This document shows positions 26,593 through 35,615 of a DNA stretch of 64,000 bases, piece after piece. Each line of letters opens with the position of its first letter. Position 1 is the first letter of the stretch. Location: assembly GCA_002345575.1 (NCBI GenBank), contig DDVX01000006.1, positions 62,001-126,000 of the forward strand. The letters are read 5' to 3'. Below the pieces are notes generated by a model, which was not told where the DNA came from, ran no database searches, and saw only the letters and a list, made by a program, of their open reading frames with translations. A program made the position numbers and the translations under genes. The stretch comes from Stutzerimonas stutzeri (GTDB taxonomy: Bacteria; Pseudomonadota; Gammaproteobacteria; Pseudomonadales; Pseudomonadaceae).

Positions 26593-27927
26593 ATGCTTCA
26601 CCCGCGCCGCTTCGCCCGCCCTTCAACGCTGACAATAGCCCTGCTGCTGGGGATACACGGCAGCGCTTGGGCTCAGCAACCCCCGGCCGAAATGGCGCCA
26701 ACCCCAGAGGTACAAGGCACGTCGACCAGCAGGGCACCATTGCCGCTCGATGAGCTGCGAACCTTCGCCGAGGTGCTGGACCGGATCAAGGCGGCCTACG
26801 TCGAGCCGGTTGACGACAAGACGCTGCTGGAAAACGCCATCAAGGGCATGTTGAGCAATCTCGACCCACACTCCGCTTACCTCGAACCCGAGGCTTTTGC
26901 CGAGCTGCAGGAAAGCACCAGCGGTGAGTTCGGCGGCCTGGGCATCGAAGTCGGTATTGAGGACGGCTTCATCAAGGTGGTTTCGCCCATCGATGACACC
27001 CCGGCATCCAGAGCCGGCATCGAGGCCGGCGATCTGATCGTGAAAATCGATGGTAAACCGACCAAGGGCCTGTCGATGATCGAGGCGGTCGGCATGATGC
27101 GCGGCAAGCCAGGGAGCGAAATCAGCCTGTCGCTTGTACGCGAAGGCGGCAAGCCGTTCGACGTCAAGCTGACACGCGCGATCATCAAGGTCACCAGCGT
27201 CAAGAGCCAGCTGCTCGAACCTGGCTTTGGCTACCTGCGTGTCACCCAGTTCCAGGTCAATACCGGCACCGAAGTGGGCAAGGCGCTGGCACGGCTACGC
27301 AAGGAAAACGGACAGAAACTCAACGGCCTGGTACTGGATCTGCGTAACAACCCCGGCGGCGTGCTGCAGGCTGCGGTAGAGGTCTCCGACCACTTCCTCA
27401 AAAATGGCCTGATTGTCTACACCAAGGGCCGCATCGCCAATTCCGAACTGCGCTTCAATGCCGACCCCGCGGACGCCAGTGAGGGCGTATCGCTGGTAGT
27501 GCTGATCAACGGCGGCAGCGCCTCAGCCTCGGAGATCGTCGCCGGCGCCTTGCAGGACCAGAAACGCGCCGTGGTGATGGGCACCAACAGCTTCGGCAAA
27601 GGCTCGGTGCAGACCGTGCTGCCGCTGAACAATGACCGTGCGCTCAAGCTCACCACCGCGCTCTACTACACACCCAATGGCCGTTCTATCCAGGCCCAGG
27701 GCATCGAGCCGGACATCGAAGTGACCCGCGCCAAGCTGACCCGCGAGCAGGTTTCCGACGGCCTTCGCGAGGCCGATCTGGCCGGCCACTTGGGCAATGG
27801 CAATGGCGGAGCTGATCGGCCCAGCGGCAGCAAGGCAGCCGGCGAGCCGCGACCCCAGGATGATGACTACCAACTCAGCCAGGCACTTAACCTGCTCAAG
27901 GGTTTGAATCTCACCCGCGGAAAGTAA
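26593..27927 (+). CDS. ctpA: Carboxy-terminal processing protease CtpA (S41)
   Basis: A 444-residue periplasmic serine protease. A signal peptide ends near SAWAQ, a helical N-terminal domain follows, a PDZ domain spans about 95-180 (EFGGLGIEVG, SPIDDTPASRAGIEAGDLI), and the S41 core carries the Ser/Lys dyad: Ser311 in GGSASASEI and Lys336 in SFGKGSVQ. CtpA degrades murein-remodelling enzymes and lipoproteins in P. aeruginosa. CGGAG stands 8 nt before the ATG. It ends 2 bp before the next start and is probably co-transcribed with the EnvC-like gene and the deacetylase. Confidence 0.94.
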   Translation: MLHPRRFARPSTLTIALLLGIHGSAWAQQPPAEMAPTPEVQGTSTSRAPLPLDELRTFAEVLDRIKAAYVEPVDDKTLLENAIKGMLSNLDPHSAYLEPEAFAELQESTSGEFGGLGIEVGIEDGFIKVVSPIDDTPASRAGIEAGDLIVKIDGKPTKGLSMIEAVGMMRGKPGSEISLSLVREGGKPFDVKLTRAIIKVTSVKSQLLEPGFGYLRVTQFQVNTGTEVGKALARLRKENGQKLNGLVLDLRNNPGGVLQAAVEVSDHFLKNGLIVYTKGRIANSELRFNADPADASEGVSLVVLINGGSASASEIVAGALQDQKRAVVMGTNSFGKGSVQTVLPLNNDRALKLTTALYYTPNGRSIQAQGIEPDIEVTRAKLTREQVSDGLREADLAGHLGNGNGGADRPSGSKAAGEPRPQDDDYQLSQALNLLKGLNLTRGK

Positions 27928-27929
27928 GG

Positions 27930-28712
27930 ATGCTGCGTGCATCCTTGTGGCTGCTGGCCGGCCTGTTGCCACTGATATGCCAGGCCGCGCCAGGGCTCGA
28001 GGCAGCCGTCCTGGAAAAGCCCCGACTGGCGCTGATCATCGATGATCTTGGGCAAAACCCGGCCCGCGATGAGCGCGTGCTGGCCTTGCCCGGCCCGGTC
28101 GCTCTGGCGATTCTGCCGGATACTCGCCACGCCGCGACGCTCGCCCAACGCGCCCATACCGCCGGCAAAACGGTCATGTTGCATCTGCCGATGGCTCCAG
28201 CAGGCGGCCCCTATGCCTGGCGCCCGGAACTGCCTACCGAGGAATTGCAGCGCCGGCTGGACAACGCGCTTGCCGCAGTCCCGCACGCCAGCGGGCTGAA
28301 CAATCACATGGGTAGCCAGATGACCGATCAGCAGCAGCCCATGGCGGCGCTGATGGCGACATTACAGCAGCGCCACCTGTTCTTTCTCGACAGCCGCACC
28401 AACCCGAAAACCGTAGCCGCCGCTACTGCCCAGCAGATCGGGTTGGCCAGCCTGTCTCGGGACATCTTTCTGGATGACGACCCCAGCCCCGAGGCCGTTG
28501 CCCGACAGTTCGCGGCGGCCATTACGCTGGCGCACAAGCAAGGTTCGGTAGTGATCATCGGCCATCCGCATCGCAGTACGCTGGAACTGCTGGAGCGCGA
28601 GCTGCCGCGCCTGCAAAGCAGCGGAATCGAATGGGTGGATATCGGCCAGATGATCGCCACGCGCAGCAACCGCGCCATGGCTGCCCATGGCCACGACGGC
28701 ATCTATCGCTGA
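27930..28712 (+). CDS. Divergent polysaccharide deacetylase family protein
   Basis: A 260-residue secreted protein of the YibQ type: a signal peptide (LLAGLLPLICQAAPG) and a NodB-like barrel with LALIIDDLGQN at the start, MLHLPMAP near residue 90 and LNNHMGSQMT near 125, which hold the presumed metal residues. Enzymatic activity of this divergent group has not been firmly shown. It directly follows ctpA with an overlapping ribosome site. The envC-ctpA-yibQ order is conserved and ties it to cell-wall maintenance. Confidence 0.88.
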   Translation: MLRASLWLLAGLLPLICQAAPGLEAAVLEKPRLALIIDDLGQNPARDERVLALPGPVALAILPDTRHAATLAQRAHTAGKTVMLHLPMAPAGGPYAWRPELPTEELQRRLDNALAAVPHASGLNNHMGSQMTDQQQPMAALMATLQQRHLFFLDSRTNPKTVAAATAQQIGLASLSRDIFLDDDPSPEAVARQFAAAITLAHKQGSVVIIGHPHRSTLELLERELPRLQSSGIEWVDIGQMIATRSNRAMAAHGHDGIYR

Positions 28713-28746
28713 TACAGGCTCGACTAAGAAATTTGGGAATAGCGGC

Positions 28747-28775
28747 GCGGGATAGCGCCCAGCCGGCTATCCCGC
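28747..28775. terminator. Bidirectional hairpin between converging genes
   Basis: GCGGGATAGC and GCTATCCCGC form a perfect 10-bp stem with a 9-nt loop between the deacetylase and the binding-protein gene, which converge. There is no T run, so termination is inferred from position and stem strength. Confidence 0.6.
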
Positions 28776-28789
28776 TTCATCCCGGCAGG

Positions 28790-29536
28790 CTACAGATAAC
28801 CCGCGCGGATGGCCTCGACCGTGCCGTCCGAGCGCATCTGCTCCAGCGCAGCCTGAAGCTTCGCCACGGTTTCGTCGGCGGTCTCCCTGTGCAACGCCAA
28901 AAATAGCTCCGCTGTTTCGAAGCGCAATACACGCTTGAGCCCTGTCACGCCCTGCTGTTTCGCCAGGTAAAGGCCCGCTGGGTCACCGGTAGCCCACAGA
29001 TCGATCTCGCCACTCTGCAGTTTCTCCACGTTGCCCTGGTCGCGCAGCGCCAGAGACGGCCGAAGCCCTTGGGCCGCAAGATGCTCGGCGATGGCATCGC
29101 CCTTGTAGGCGCCAATGTTGTAGGCCTTGGCCTGTTCAAGGTTGGCAAGGTCGATCGAACTGCCGGCGCGCGCCAACAGCACCCAATCGTCTGGCCCGAT
29201 GGGGCCTACCCATTTGAACAGCGCTTCGCGCTCGGGTAATCGCGCCATCACAAAAGCGCCGTAGCCGGGCGTTTCCAAGGCCGTCTTGTAGACACGCTCC
29301 CAGGGGAAGCGAAGCGTCAGGGTGTAGTCGATGCCTGCACGTTGGAACATCTCCCGCACGATGTCTGCAGCGATGCCCTGGATGTTCCCATCACGCGCAT
29401 AGTTCTTGCCGTCGACCGCCATGTTGTACGGCGGGAAGTTCTCAGTGAGCAGATTGATCCGCTCCGGCGCCGCATGTACGGCACCACAGATCAGCGGGAG
29501 GCTGGCAGCCAGGGCCAGAAGCGTCGATTTAAGCAT
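28790..29536 (-). CDS. Periplasmic solute-binding protein, SBP_bac_3 family
   Basis: A 248-residue secreted protein: signal peptide ending VHAAP, then a type II periplasmic-binding fold (INLLTENFPPYNM, GIAADIVREMFQRAG, WERVYKTALETPGYG, GAYKGDAIAEHLAAQG). Stand-alone proteins like this resemble amino-acid-binding proteins but often lack transporter genes, as here. The ligand is unknown. AAGGAGT stands 5 nt before the ATG at 29536. In P. aeruginosa similar genes lie between the deacetylase and hisF (PA5137, PA5139). Confidence 0.82.
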   Translation of the reverse strand: MLKSTLLALAASLPLICGAVHAAPERINLLTENFPPYNMAVDGKNYARDGNIQGIAADIVREMFQRAGIDYTLTLRFPWERVYKTALETPGYGAFVMARLPEREALFKWVGPIGPDDWVLLARAGSSIDLANLEQAKAYNIGAYKGDAIAEHLAAQGLRPSLALRDQGNVEKLQSGEIDLWATGDPAGLYLAKQQGVTGLKRVLRFETAELFLALHRETADETVAKLQAALEQMRSDGTVEAIRAGYL

Positions 29537-29611
29537 TGCGTACTCCTTGAATGTTACGTCCGCGATTGTCGCGACGCTTCCTTTGCTCACTGTAGATCAG
29601 TGGTAACAGGC

Positions 29612-30382
29612 TCAACGCATCACGATGCCGCAGCTGGCCAGGTAGGCCTTGGCTTCAGGGATGCTGTATTCGCCGAAGTGGAAGATGCTCGCCGCCAGCA
29701 CCGCATCGGCCTTGCCTTCGAGGATGCCATCGGCCAGGTGCTGCAGATTGCCGACACCGCCGGAGGCAATCACCGGAATGCTCAGCGCTTCGCTGATGGC
29801 CCGGGTTACGCCCAGGTCATAACCGCTTTTAACGCCGTCCTGATCCATGCTGGTCAGCAGAATTTCTCCGGCGCCGAGTTCTTCCATCTTCTTCGCCCAG
29901 GCCACTGCATCCAGTCCGGTGGGCTTGCGCCCGCCGTGGGTGAAAATTTCCCAGCGGCCCGGCTCGCCCGGCGCGGAGACTTTCTTCGCATCGATGGCGA
30001 CGACGATGCACTGCGAGCCGAAGCGCGCAGCGGCCTCGCCGACGAACTCAGGATTGAACACCGCGGCAGTGTTGATCGAGACCTTGTCAGCACCGGCATT
30101 GAGCAGGTTGCGAATGTCCTGCACGTTGCGTACGCCGCCGCCGACAGTTAGCGGGATAAATACCTGGCTGGCCATGCGCTCGACGGTGTGCAGCGTGGTG
30201 TCGCGGTTGTCGACGCTGGCAGTGATGTCGAGGAAGGTGATCTCGTCGGCGCCCTGCTCGTCGTAGCGACGGGCGATCTCCACCGGGTCGCCCGCATCGC
30301 GGATGTTCTCGAACTTGACGCCCTTGACTACACGACCGTTGTCCACGTCGAGGCAGGGGATGATGCGTTTGGCGAGGGCCAT
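29612..30382 (-). CDS. hisF: Imidazole glycerol phosphate synthase cyclase subunit HisF
   Basis: A 256-residue (beta/alpha)8 barrel which, with HisH, closes the imidazole ring of histidine. Catalytic aspartates are in IIPCLDVDNGRVVKG (Asp11) and in TSMDQDGVKSGYD (Asp130 region). CGGAG precedes the ATG at 30382; an upstream in-frame ATG runs through an intergenic palindrome and is rejected. It is the last gene of the hisBH-DUF2164-hisAF cluster. Confidence 0.96.
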   Translation of the reverse strand: MALAKRIIPCLDVDNGRVVKGVKFENIRDAGDPVEIARRYDEQGADEITFLDITASVDNRDTTLHTVERMASQVFIPLTVGGGVRNVQDIRNLLNAGADKVSINTAAVFNPEFVGEAAARFGSQCIVVAIDAKKVSAPGEPGRWEIFTHGGRKPTGLDAVAWAKKMEELGAGEILLTSMDQDGVKSGYDLGVTRAISEALSIPVIASGGVGNLQHLADGILEGKADAVLAASIFHFGEYSIPEAKAYLASCGIVMR

Positions 30383-30438
30383 GGCTTTCTCCGAAAGCAA
30401 CTCCAAGCCGCCGGCTTCAAGCTGCAAGTAACGTGTAG

Positions 30439-30464
30439 GGTGGATCACACTTCATCGATCCACC
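30439..30464. repeat. Intercistronic palindrome between hisA and hisF
   Basis: GGTGGATC and GATCCACC pair across 10 nt. It is a member of the GGTGGAT-type intergenic repeat group and lies within the his transcript, where it could protect or punctuate the mRNA. Confidence 0.6.
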
Positions 30465-30478
30465 GCAGGATCAGCGAA

Positions 30479-31222
30479 TCACTCGTCTTTGAATTTCAGG
30501 TCACAGAGCGCCTGCGCTTCCGCCACATCCAGCGTGCCCTCATAGATCGCACGGCCAGTAATGGCGCCGACGATGCCAGGTGTATTGGTGTCGAGCAGCT
30601 TCTGGATATCACCGATGTTGTGAATGCCACCGGAAGCGATCACCGGAATCTTGCTGGCATTGGCCAGGGCCACAGTCGCCTCGACGTTGCAGCCCTGCAT
30701 CATGCCGTCCTTGGCGATGTCGGTGTAGACGATCGCCGAGACGCCATCGGCCTCGAAGCGGCGCGCGAGATCCACGACCTGCAGGGTGGAGACTTCAGCC
30801 CAGCCATCGGTGGCAACAAAGCCATCCTTGGCATCCAGGCCGACGATGACCTTGCCTGGGAACGCCCGGCAGGCTTCGCCGACGAACTCCGGCTGCTTGA
30901 CCGCCTTGGTGCCGATGATCACGTAGCTGACCCCGGCGCGAACATAATGCTCAATGGTTTCCAGCGAGCGAATGCCGCCGCCGATCTGGATCGGCAGGTT
31001 CGGGTAACGCTTGGCGATGGCGGTAACCACTTCGCCGTTGACCGGCTGGCCTTCGAAGGCGCCGTTGAGGTCAACCAGGTGCAGACGGCGGCAACCGGCC
31101 TCGACCCACTTGGCCGCCATCGCTACCGGGTCATCGGAAAACACCGTGGCGTCATCCATCAGGCCCTGACGCAGGCGCACGCAAGCGCCGTCCTTGAGAT
31201 CGATCGCGGGAATAATCAGCAT
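30479..31222 (-). CDS. hisA: ProFAR isomerase HisA
   Basis: A 247-residue (beta/alpha)8 barrel isomerase (1-(5-phosphoribosyl)-5-[(phosphoribosylamino)methylideneamino]imidazole-4-carboxamide isomerase). Key parts: IPAIDLKDGACVRLRQG with Asp8, the phosphate site IQIGGGIRS, YTDIAKDGMMQG with the second catalytic Asp, and IASGGIHN. It supplies the substrate of HisFH. It lies between the DUF2164 gene and hisF on the same strand. Confidence 0.96.
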   Translation of the reverse strand: MLIIPAIDLKDGACVRLRQGLMDDATVFSDDPVAMAAKWVEAGCRRLHLVDLNGAFEGQPVNGEVVTAIAKRYPNLPIQIGGGIRSLETIEHYVRAGVSYVIIGTKAVKQPEFVGEACRAFPGKVIVGLDAKDGFVATDGWAEVSTLQVVDLARRFEADGVSAIVYTDIAKDGMMQGCNVEATVALANASKIPVIASGGIHNIGDIQKLLDTNTPGIVGAITGRAIYEGTLDVAEAQALCDLKFKDE

Positions 31223-31258
31223 GGCTCGAACCTGTTCAAATCGGGTATCGGTTAAAGG

Positions 31259-31519
31259 TCAGCTCTTTTCGAGCGCCCACAAGTCGCTTTCGATGCTTTC
31301 AAACCGTTCTTTCAGGTGTGTCTGCACGTCGAAAATCGCCTTGTTGTAATACAGCGGAGCAATTTCACGGGCGACCAGATCAAGCACTTCCTGCGCCTCG
31401 AAGGAGCCGAGCTCCAGCTCGAAACGATCTTCCAGGAAGCGCTTGATGATCTGTTGGGCGGCCTGTTCCTGAGCGGCATCAAGCGTTAGGACCGGCGCCT
31501 TGAGCTTCGCCCGGCTCAT
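31259..31519 (-). CDS. DUF2164 family protein
   Basis: An 86-residue acidic helical protein. The pattern DAAQEQAAQQIIKRFLEDRFELELGS and VAREIAPLYYNKAIFDVQ is that of DUF2164. No function is known. Its ATG overlaps the hisH stop by one base (TAATG), so it is translated from the his mRNA between hisH and hisA; whether it has anything to do with histidine synthesis is unclear. Confidence 0.85.
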   Translation of the reverse strand: MSRAKLKAPVLTLDAAQEQAAQQIIKRFLEDRFELELGSFEAQEVLDLVAREIAPLYYNKAIFDVQTHLKERFESIESDLWALEKS

Positions 31520-32157
31520 TACCAGCGGCCATCCCAGGCGGCGAAGTTCTGCAGCAACTGCAGGCCGTGGGTGTGGCTTTTCTCGGGGTGGAACTGCACG
31601 GCAAAACGCGAGCCGTCAGCCAGCGCCGCGGCGAAGTCCTTGCCGTAATGGCCGCGACCGACCACATGGCGCGGACTGCCGGCCTCGATGTAGTAGCTGT
31701 GCACGAAGTAGAAGCGACCGTCATCCGGAATGCTGTGCCACAGTGGATGATCAACCGCCTGCCTGACCTCGTTCCAGCCCATGTGCGGCACCTTGAGGCG
31801 CTCGCCATCTTCCTGCAGATCCCTGCCGAAGAAGCGTACCTGGCCGGGAAACAGGCCGATGCAATCGACGCCATCGTTCTCTTCACTGCGTTCCATCAAC
31901 GCCTGCATGCCTACGCAGATGCCGAGAAATGGACGGTCCACGCTGACTTCACGCACCAGCTCGTCAAAGCCCAGGCGGCGAATCTCGGCCATGCAGTCAC
32001 GGATCGCGCCGACGCCCGGGAATACCACCCGGTCGGCTTCGCGGATGACCTGCGCATCGCTGGTCACCAGCACTTTGCCGGCCCCCACATGTTCCAGCGC
32101 CTTGGCAACCGAATGCAGGTTACCCATGCCGTAGTCGATAACGGCAACTGTCTGCAT
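31519..32157 (-). CDS. hisH: Imidazole glycerol phosphate synthase glutaminase subunit HisH
   Basis: A 212-residue class I glutamine amidotransferase that feeds ammonia to HisF. The catalytic triad is visible: Cys in FLGICVGMQAL near residue 82, and His and Glu in VQFHPEKSHTHG near 192-194. The start overlaps the hisB stop by one base (TAATG) and its own stop overlaps the next ATG in the same manner, so translation of the three genes is coupled. Confidence 0.96.
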   Translation of the reverse strand: MQTVAVIDYGMGNLHSVAKALEHVGAGKVLVTSDAQVIREADRVVFPGVGAIRDCMAEIRRLGFDELVREVSVDRPFLGICVGMQALMERSEENDGVDCIGLFPGQVRFFGRDLQEDGERLKVPHMGWNEVRQAVDHPLWHSIPDDGRFYFVHSYYIEAGSPRHVVGRGHYGKDFAAALADGSRFAVQFHPEKSHTHGLQLLQNFAAWDGRW

Positions 32158-32750
32158 TACAGGCAGCCCTTGGTCGACGGCATCTGGCCAGCCATGCGCT
32201 CGTCCAGCGTCAGCGCCATACGCAGGGCACGACCGAAGGCCTTGAACACGGTCTCGATCTGGTGGTGGGTGTTGGTGCCACGCAGGGTGTCGATGTGCAG
32301 GGTCACCAGCGCGTGATTGGAAAAGCCCTGGAAAAATTCCTGGAACAGGTCAACGTCAAAACCACCGACAGTAGCGCGGGTAAATGGCACGTTCATGGTC
32401 AGACCCGGGCGCCCCGAGAAGTCGATCACTACGCGCGACAGCGCTTCATCCAACGGGACGTAGGAATGGCCATAGCGGGTCATGCCTTTTTTGTCGCCGA
32501 TGGCCTTGGTGAAAGCCTGGCCGAGGGTGATGCCAACATCTTCCACAGTGTGGTGATCATCGATGTGGGTGTCGCCGTTGCATTCGATATCAAGGTCGAT
32601 CAGGCCATGGCGGGCGATCTGATCAAGCATGTGCTCGAGAAAAGGCACGCCTATGGCGAAGCGGGCCTTGCCAGTGCCATCCAGATTGATGGTGGCCTTG
32701 ACCTGGGTTTCCAGGGTGTTGCGCTCGACGAATGCCGTACGTTCGGCCAT
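32157..32750 (-). CDS. hisB: Imidazoleglycerol-phosphate dehydratase HisB
   Basis: A 197-residue manganese enzyme, the monofunctional form without the phosphatase domain. The two metal-binding HHTVED-type motifs are present: HIDDHHTVEDVGI near 62 and FSNHALVTLHI near 160, plus LGQAF and PFLEHMLDQI. GGAGCAGG precedes the ATG. It is the first gene of the his cluster; the 160 bp between it and the divergent acetyltransferase gene should contain its promoter. Confidence 0.96.
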   Translation of the reverse strand: MAERTAFVERNTLETQVKATINLDGTGKARFAIGVPFLEHMLDQIARHGLIDLDIECNGDTHIDDHHTVEDVGITLGQAFTKAIGDKKGMTRYGHSYVPLDEALSRVVIDFSGRPGLTMNVPFTRATVGGFDVDLFQEFFQGFSNHALVTLHIDTLRGTNTHHQIETVFKAFGRALRMALTLDERMAGQMPSTKGCL

Positions 32751-32910
32751 TACCTGCTCCGCTGATCGTGCAAAAAAAGATCGGCATTATAGGCCCAAAT
32801 CCCGTAACGGGGCTATGTACCTGCGCCCACCCACAGCGGCCAGCGCCGTGCGATTGAAAGCTGCCAGGGTTATGCTTGCCGCCATCTACCGAGAACAGCG
32901 CCAGGTCAGC

Positions 32911-33309
32911 ATGCCCGTATTCGTCGAAACCATCACCGAACCCAGTTCGCAGGACCTAGTCGATCTGGCGAAGATCTTCGCCGACGCCCCTGCCTGGCTG
33001 CTCTTACCCCATAGCGATGCCGAGGCGCTGATCCAGGCGGCACTGGCCGAAGGCAACCTGATAGCCGGCCGTTTCAATGACCGCTTGCTCGGTGCAGCCC
33101 TGTTGCGCCGCGACACACGGCACTGGCAGCTGTCACACCTGTGCGTACGCAAGATTACCCGCAGGCGCGGAGTCGGCAGACGCATCATCGACGAGGCGCG
33201 ACGCATGGCAGCCGATGCAGGACAGGATCTGCAGCTTGCGGCCCCAGCCGAGCAGCTCGAAACTCAGGCGCTGGCAGCACGGATGAACCTGACAATGGTC
33301 CCGCTCTAG
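32911..33309 (+). CDS. GNAT acetyltransferase, PanZ/PanM-like acetyl-CoA sensor
   Basis: A 132-residue GNAT-fold protein. The acetyl-CoA loop is VRKITRRRGVGRRIIDEA near residue 80, and the surrounding sequence (SSQDLVDLAKIF, IAGRFNDRLLGAALL) resembles E. coli PanZ/PanM, which promotes cleavage of the PanD pro-enzyme and inhibits it with acetyl-CoA. Whether this one acts on PanD is inferred from similarity only. The ATG at 32911 is chosen for length agreement; upstream in-frame ATGs exist. It is divergent from hisB. Confidence 0.78.
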   Translation: MPVFVETITEPSSQDLVDLAKIFADAPAWLLLPHSDAEALIQAALAEGNLIAGRFNDRLLGAALLRRDTRHWQLSHLCVRKITRRRGVGRRIIDEARRMAADAGQDLQLAAPAEQLETQALAARMNLTMVPL

Positions 33310-33401
33310 CGGTGTTAACCCGCGTCGACACAACCTGCAGCGCTATACTCGCCTCTTTCAAGCACGCCACTCCTCAAACACGCCAAATCAAGGACTTGTC
33401 C

Positions 33402-35615
33402 ATGAAAGCGATCGGCAAAATCCTGGGCCTGGCAATCCTCGGGTTGCTTCTGATCATCGTCGCGCTGGGTTTTGCCCTGACTCATCTGTTCGACCCCAAC
33501 GACTACAAGGATGAGATTCGCGATCTGGCCCGCAACAAAGCCGGGCTTGAACTGGACATCCGCGGCGACATCGGCTGGAGCCTCTTCCCCTGGCTGGGCC
33601 TGGAACTGCACGACACCACCATTGCCAGCGCCAACACGCCACAGCAGCCGCTCGCCGACCTGCGCATGCTCGGCCTTTCAGTGCGCGTGATGCCGCTGTT
33701 ACGCCGCGAAGTGCAGATGAGCGATATCACCCTCAACGGTCTCAACCTGACGCTGATGCGCGATGAAAACGGCACGGGCAATTGGGAAGGCATCGGTCAG
33801 CCACCCCAGCAACAAGAGCAATCAGTGGCAGAACCCGCCACAACAACTGCCGATACCCAATCCAGGCCCGACAAGGCCAGCCGCCCACTGCAGCTCGATA
33901 TCGACAGCATGACCGTCAAGGATGCGCGGGTAACCTACCAGGACGCTCAGAGCGGCCAGCACCTGAGCGCAGAAGGCATCGAACTGACCACCGGCGCCAT
34001 TCGTGAGGGAGAGCCAATTCCGCTCAAACTCAACGCCTTTTTTGGCAGTAACAAGCCGGTGATGCGCGCGCGCACCGAACTGCAGGGCTCACTGCGCTTC
34101 GACAACAAGCTGCAACGCTACCAGCTCGAAGACCTGCGCCTGAGCGGCGAAGCCTCCGGCGAGCCCCTGCAAGGCAAGACCCTGAACTTTAGCGCTCAGG
34201 GCCAACTGCTGGCGGATTTGGCAGCAGACGTCGCCGAATGGAGCAGCCTCAAGTTCACCGCTAATCAGCTACGCGGTCTTGCTGAACTCAAGGCCAGCAA
34301 TCTGCAAGACCAACCAACAGTCAGCGGCACACTGTCGATCGCTTCCTTCAACCTTCGCGAATTCCTCGACGGCCTCGGCCAGCGCCTCCCGGCCATGGCC
34401 GATGGCGGCACTCTGAGCAAGGCCGAACTGATCACCCACCTGAACGCCACGACCAACAGCCTGAGCTTCGAAGACCTCACCCTTAAGCTGGACGACAGTA
34501 CCTTCACCGGCCAGCTTGGCATCAGCGACTTCGCCAAACAGGCTCTGCGCGTCGACCTCAAGGGCGACCGCCTCGATCTCGACCGCTATCTTCCGCCGCC
34601 TGCCAAGGACGATGCAGCTCAGGCGCGCAAGAGTGAAATCAAAGCCAGCGAAACAGCCGCCATCGGCAGTGGCACCACACCTCTGCCGGAAAAGCCGACC
34701 CAACAGGCATGGAGTGAGGCCTCAGTACTGCCAATCGCGACCCTGCGCACCCTGGATACACGGGTCAGCCTCGCCATCGACAGCCTTACCGCGATGCAGC
34801 TACCGCTGGACAACTTCAACTTGAAGGCACGTACCGGCGGCGGGCTGCTGACCTTGGAAAACTTTGCAGGCGGCCTTTACAACGGGCGAGTGGACGCCTC
34901 GGCCAGCCTCGACGTACGGCCGGATCTCCCTCAGCTAAGCACGCAGACACGCATCGCCCACGTACCGGTCGAACGCCTGCTGCAAAGCCAAGGCGAACAG
35001 GTCACCATCAAAGGCTTGCTCAACCTTGACAGCGATCTGCGCACCCAAGGCAACAGCCAGAAGGCCTGGATCGACAACCTCAACGGCAAAGTCGGTTTCG
35101 TCCTCGACAATGGCATCCTCGTCGATGCCAACCTCGAACAGCAGCTGTGCCGCGCCATCGCCACCCTCAACCGCAAACCGCTGACCAGCGAACCGCGCGC
35201 CCGCGACACCGCCTTCCGTGAACTGAAGGGCAACCTCAACCTGCGCAACGGCGTGGCCAGCAACCCCGACCTCAAAGTGAGCATTCCCGGCCTGACGGTG
35301 AGTGGTAACGGCGATGTCGACCTGCGCGTATTGGGCATGGACTACCGCATCGGCATTCTCGTCGAGGGTGACAAGGGCGCGATGCCGGACGAAGCCTGCC
35401 AGGTCAACGAGCGCTACGAAGGCATCGAGTGGCCTCTGCGCTGCCGTGGCCCGCTGGAGCTGGGCGCCAAGGCCTGCCGCTTCGACAACGACGCTCTAGG
35501 CAAGGTCGCCGCGCGCCTGGCCGGCGAAAAACTCAGCGAAAAGCTCGAAGAGAAGCTTGGCGACAAGGTCAGTCCCGACCTGAAAGACGCGATCAAGGGT
35601 CTGTTCAAACGATGA
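33402..35615 (+). CDS. AsmA family protein
   Basis: A 737-residue envelope protein anchored by one N-terminal membrane helix (LGLAILGLLLIIVALGFAL). The AsmA_N part has FDPNDYKDEIRDLARNKAGLELDIRGDIGWSLFPWLGLEL; the C-terminal AsmA domain runs to LFKR. AsmA-like proteins form long beta-groove bridges and are linked to phospholipid traffic to the outer membrane. A Pro/Thr-rich linker spans about residues 130-165. Its TGA overlaps the mutY ATG (ATGA), the conserved asmA-mutY-yggX operon. Confidence 0.92.
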   Translation: MKAIGKILGLAILGLLLIIVALGFALTHLFDPNDYKDEIRDLARNKAGLELDIRGDIGWSLFPWLGLELHDTTIASANTPQQPLADLRMLGLSVRVMPLLRREVQMSDITLNGLNLTLMRDENGTGNWEGIGQPPQQQEQSVAEPATTTADTQSRPDKASRPLQLDIDSMTVKDARVTYQDAQSGQHLSAEGIELTTGAIREGEPIPLKLNAFFGSNKPVMRARTELQGSLRFDNKLQRYQLEDLRLSGEASGEPLQGKTLNFSAQGQLLADLAADVAEWSSLKFTANQLRGLAELKASNLQDQPTVSGTLSIASFNLREFLDGLGQRLPAMADGGTLSKAELITHLNATTNSLSFEDLTLKLDDSTFTGQLGISDFAKQALRVDLKGDRLDLDRYLPPPAKDDAAQARKSEIKASETAAIGSGTTPLPEKPTQQAWSEASVLPIATLRTLDTRVSLAIDSLTAMQLPLDNFNLKARTGGGLLTLENFAGGLYNGRVDASASLDVRPDLPQLSTQTRIAHVPVERLLQSQGEQVTIKGLLNLDSDLRTQGNSQKAWIDNLNGKVGFVLDNGILVDANLEQQLCRAIATLNRKPLTSEPRARDTAFRELKGNLNLRNGVASNPDLKVSIPGLTVSGNGDVDLRVLGMDYRIGILVEGDKGAMPDEACQVNERYEGIEWPLRCRGPLELGAKACRFDNDALGKVAARLAGEKLSEKLEEKLGDKVSPDLKDAIKGLFKR

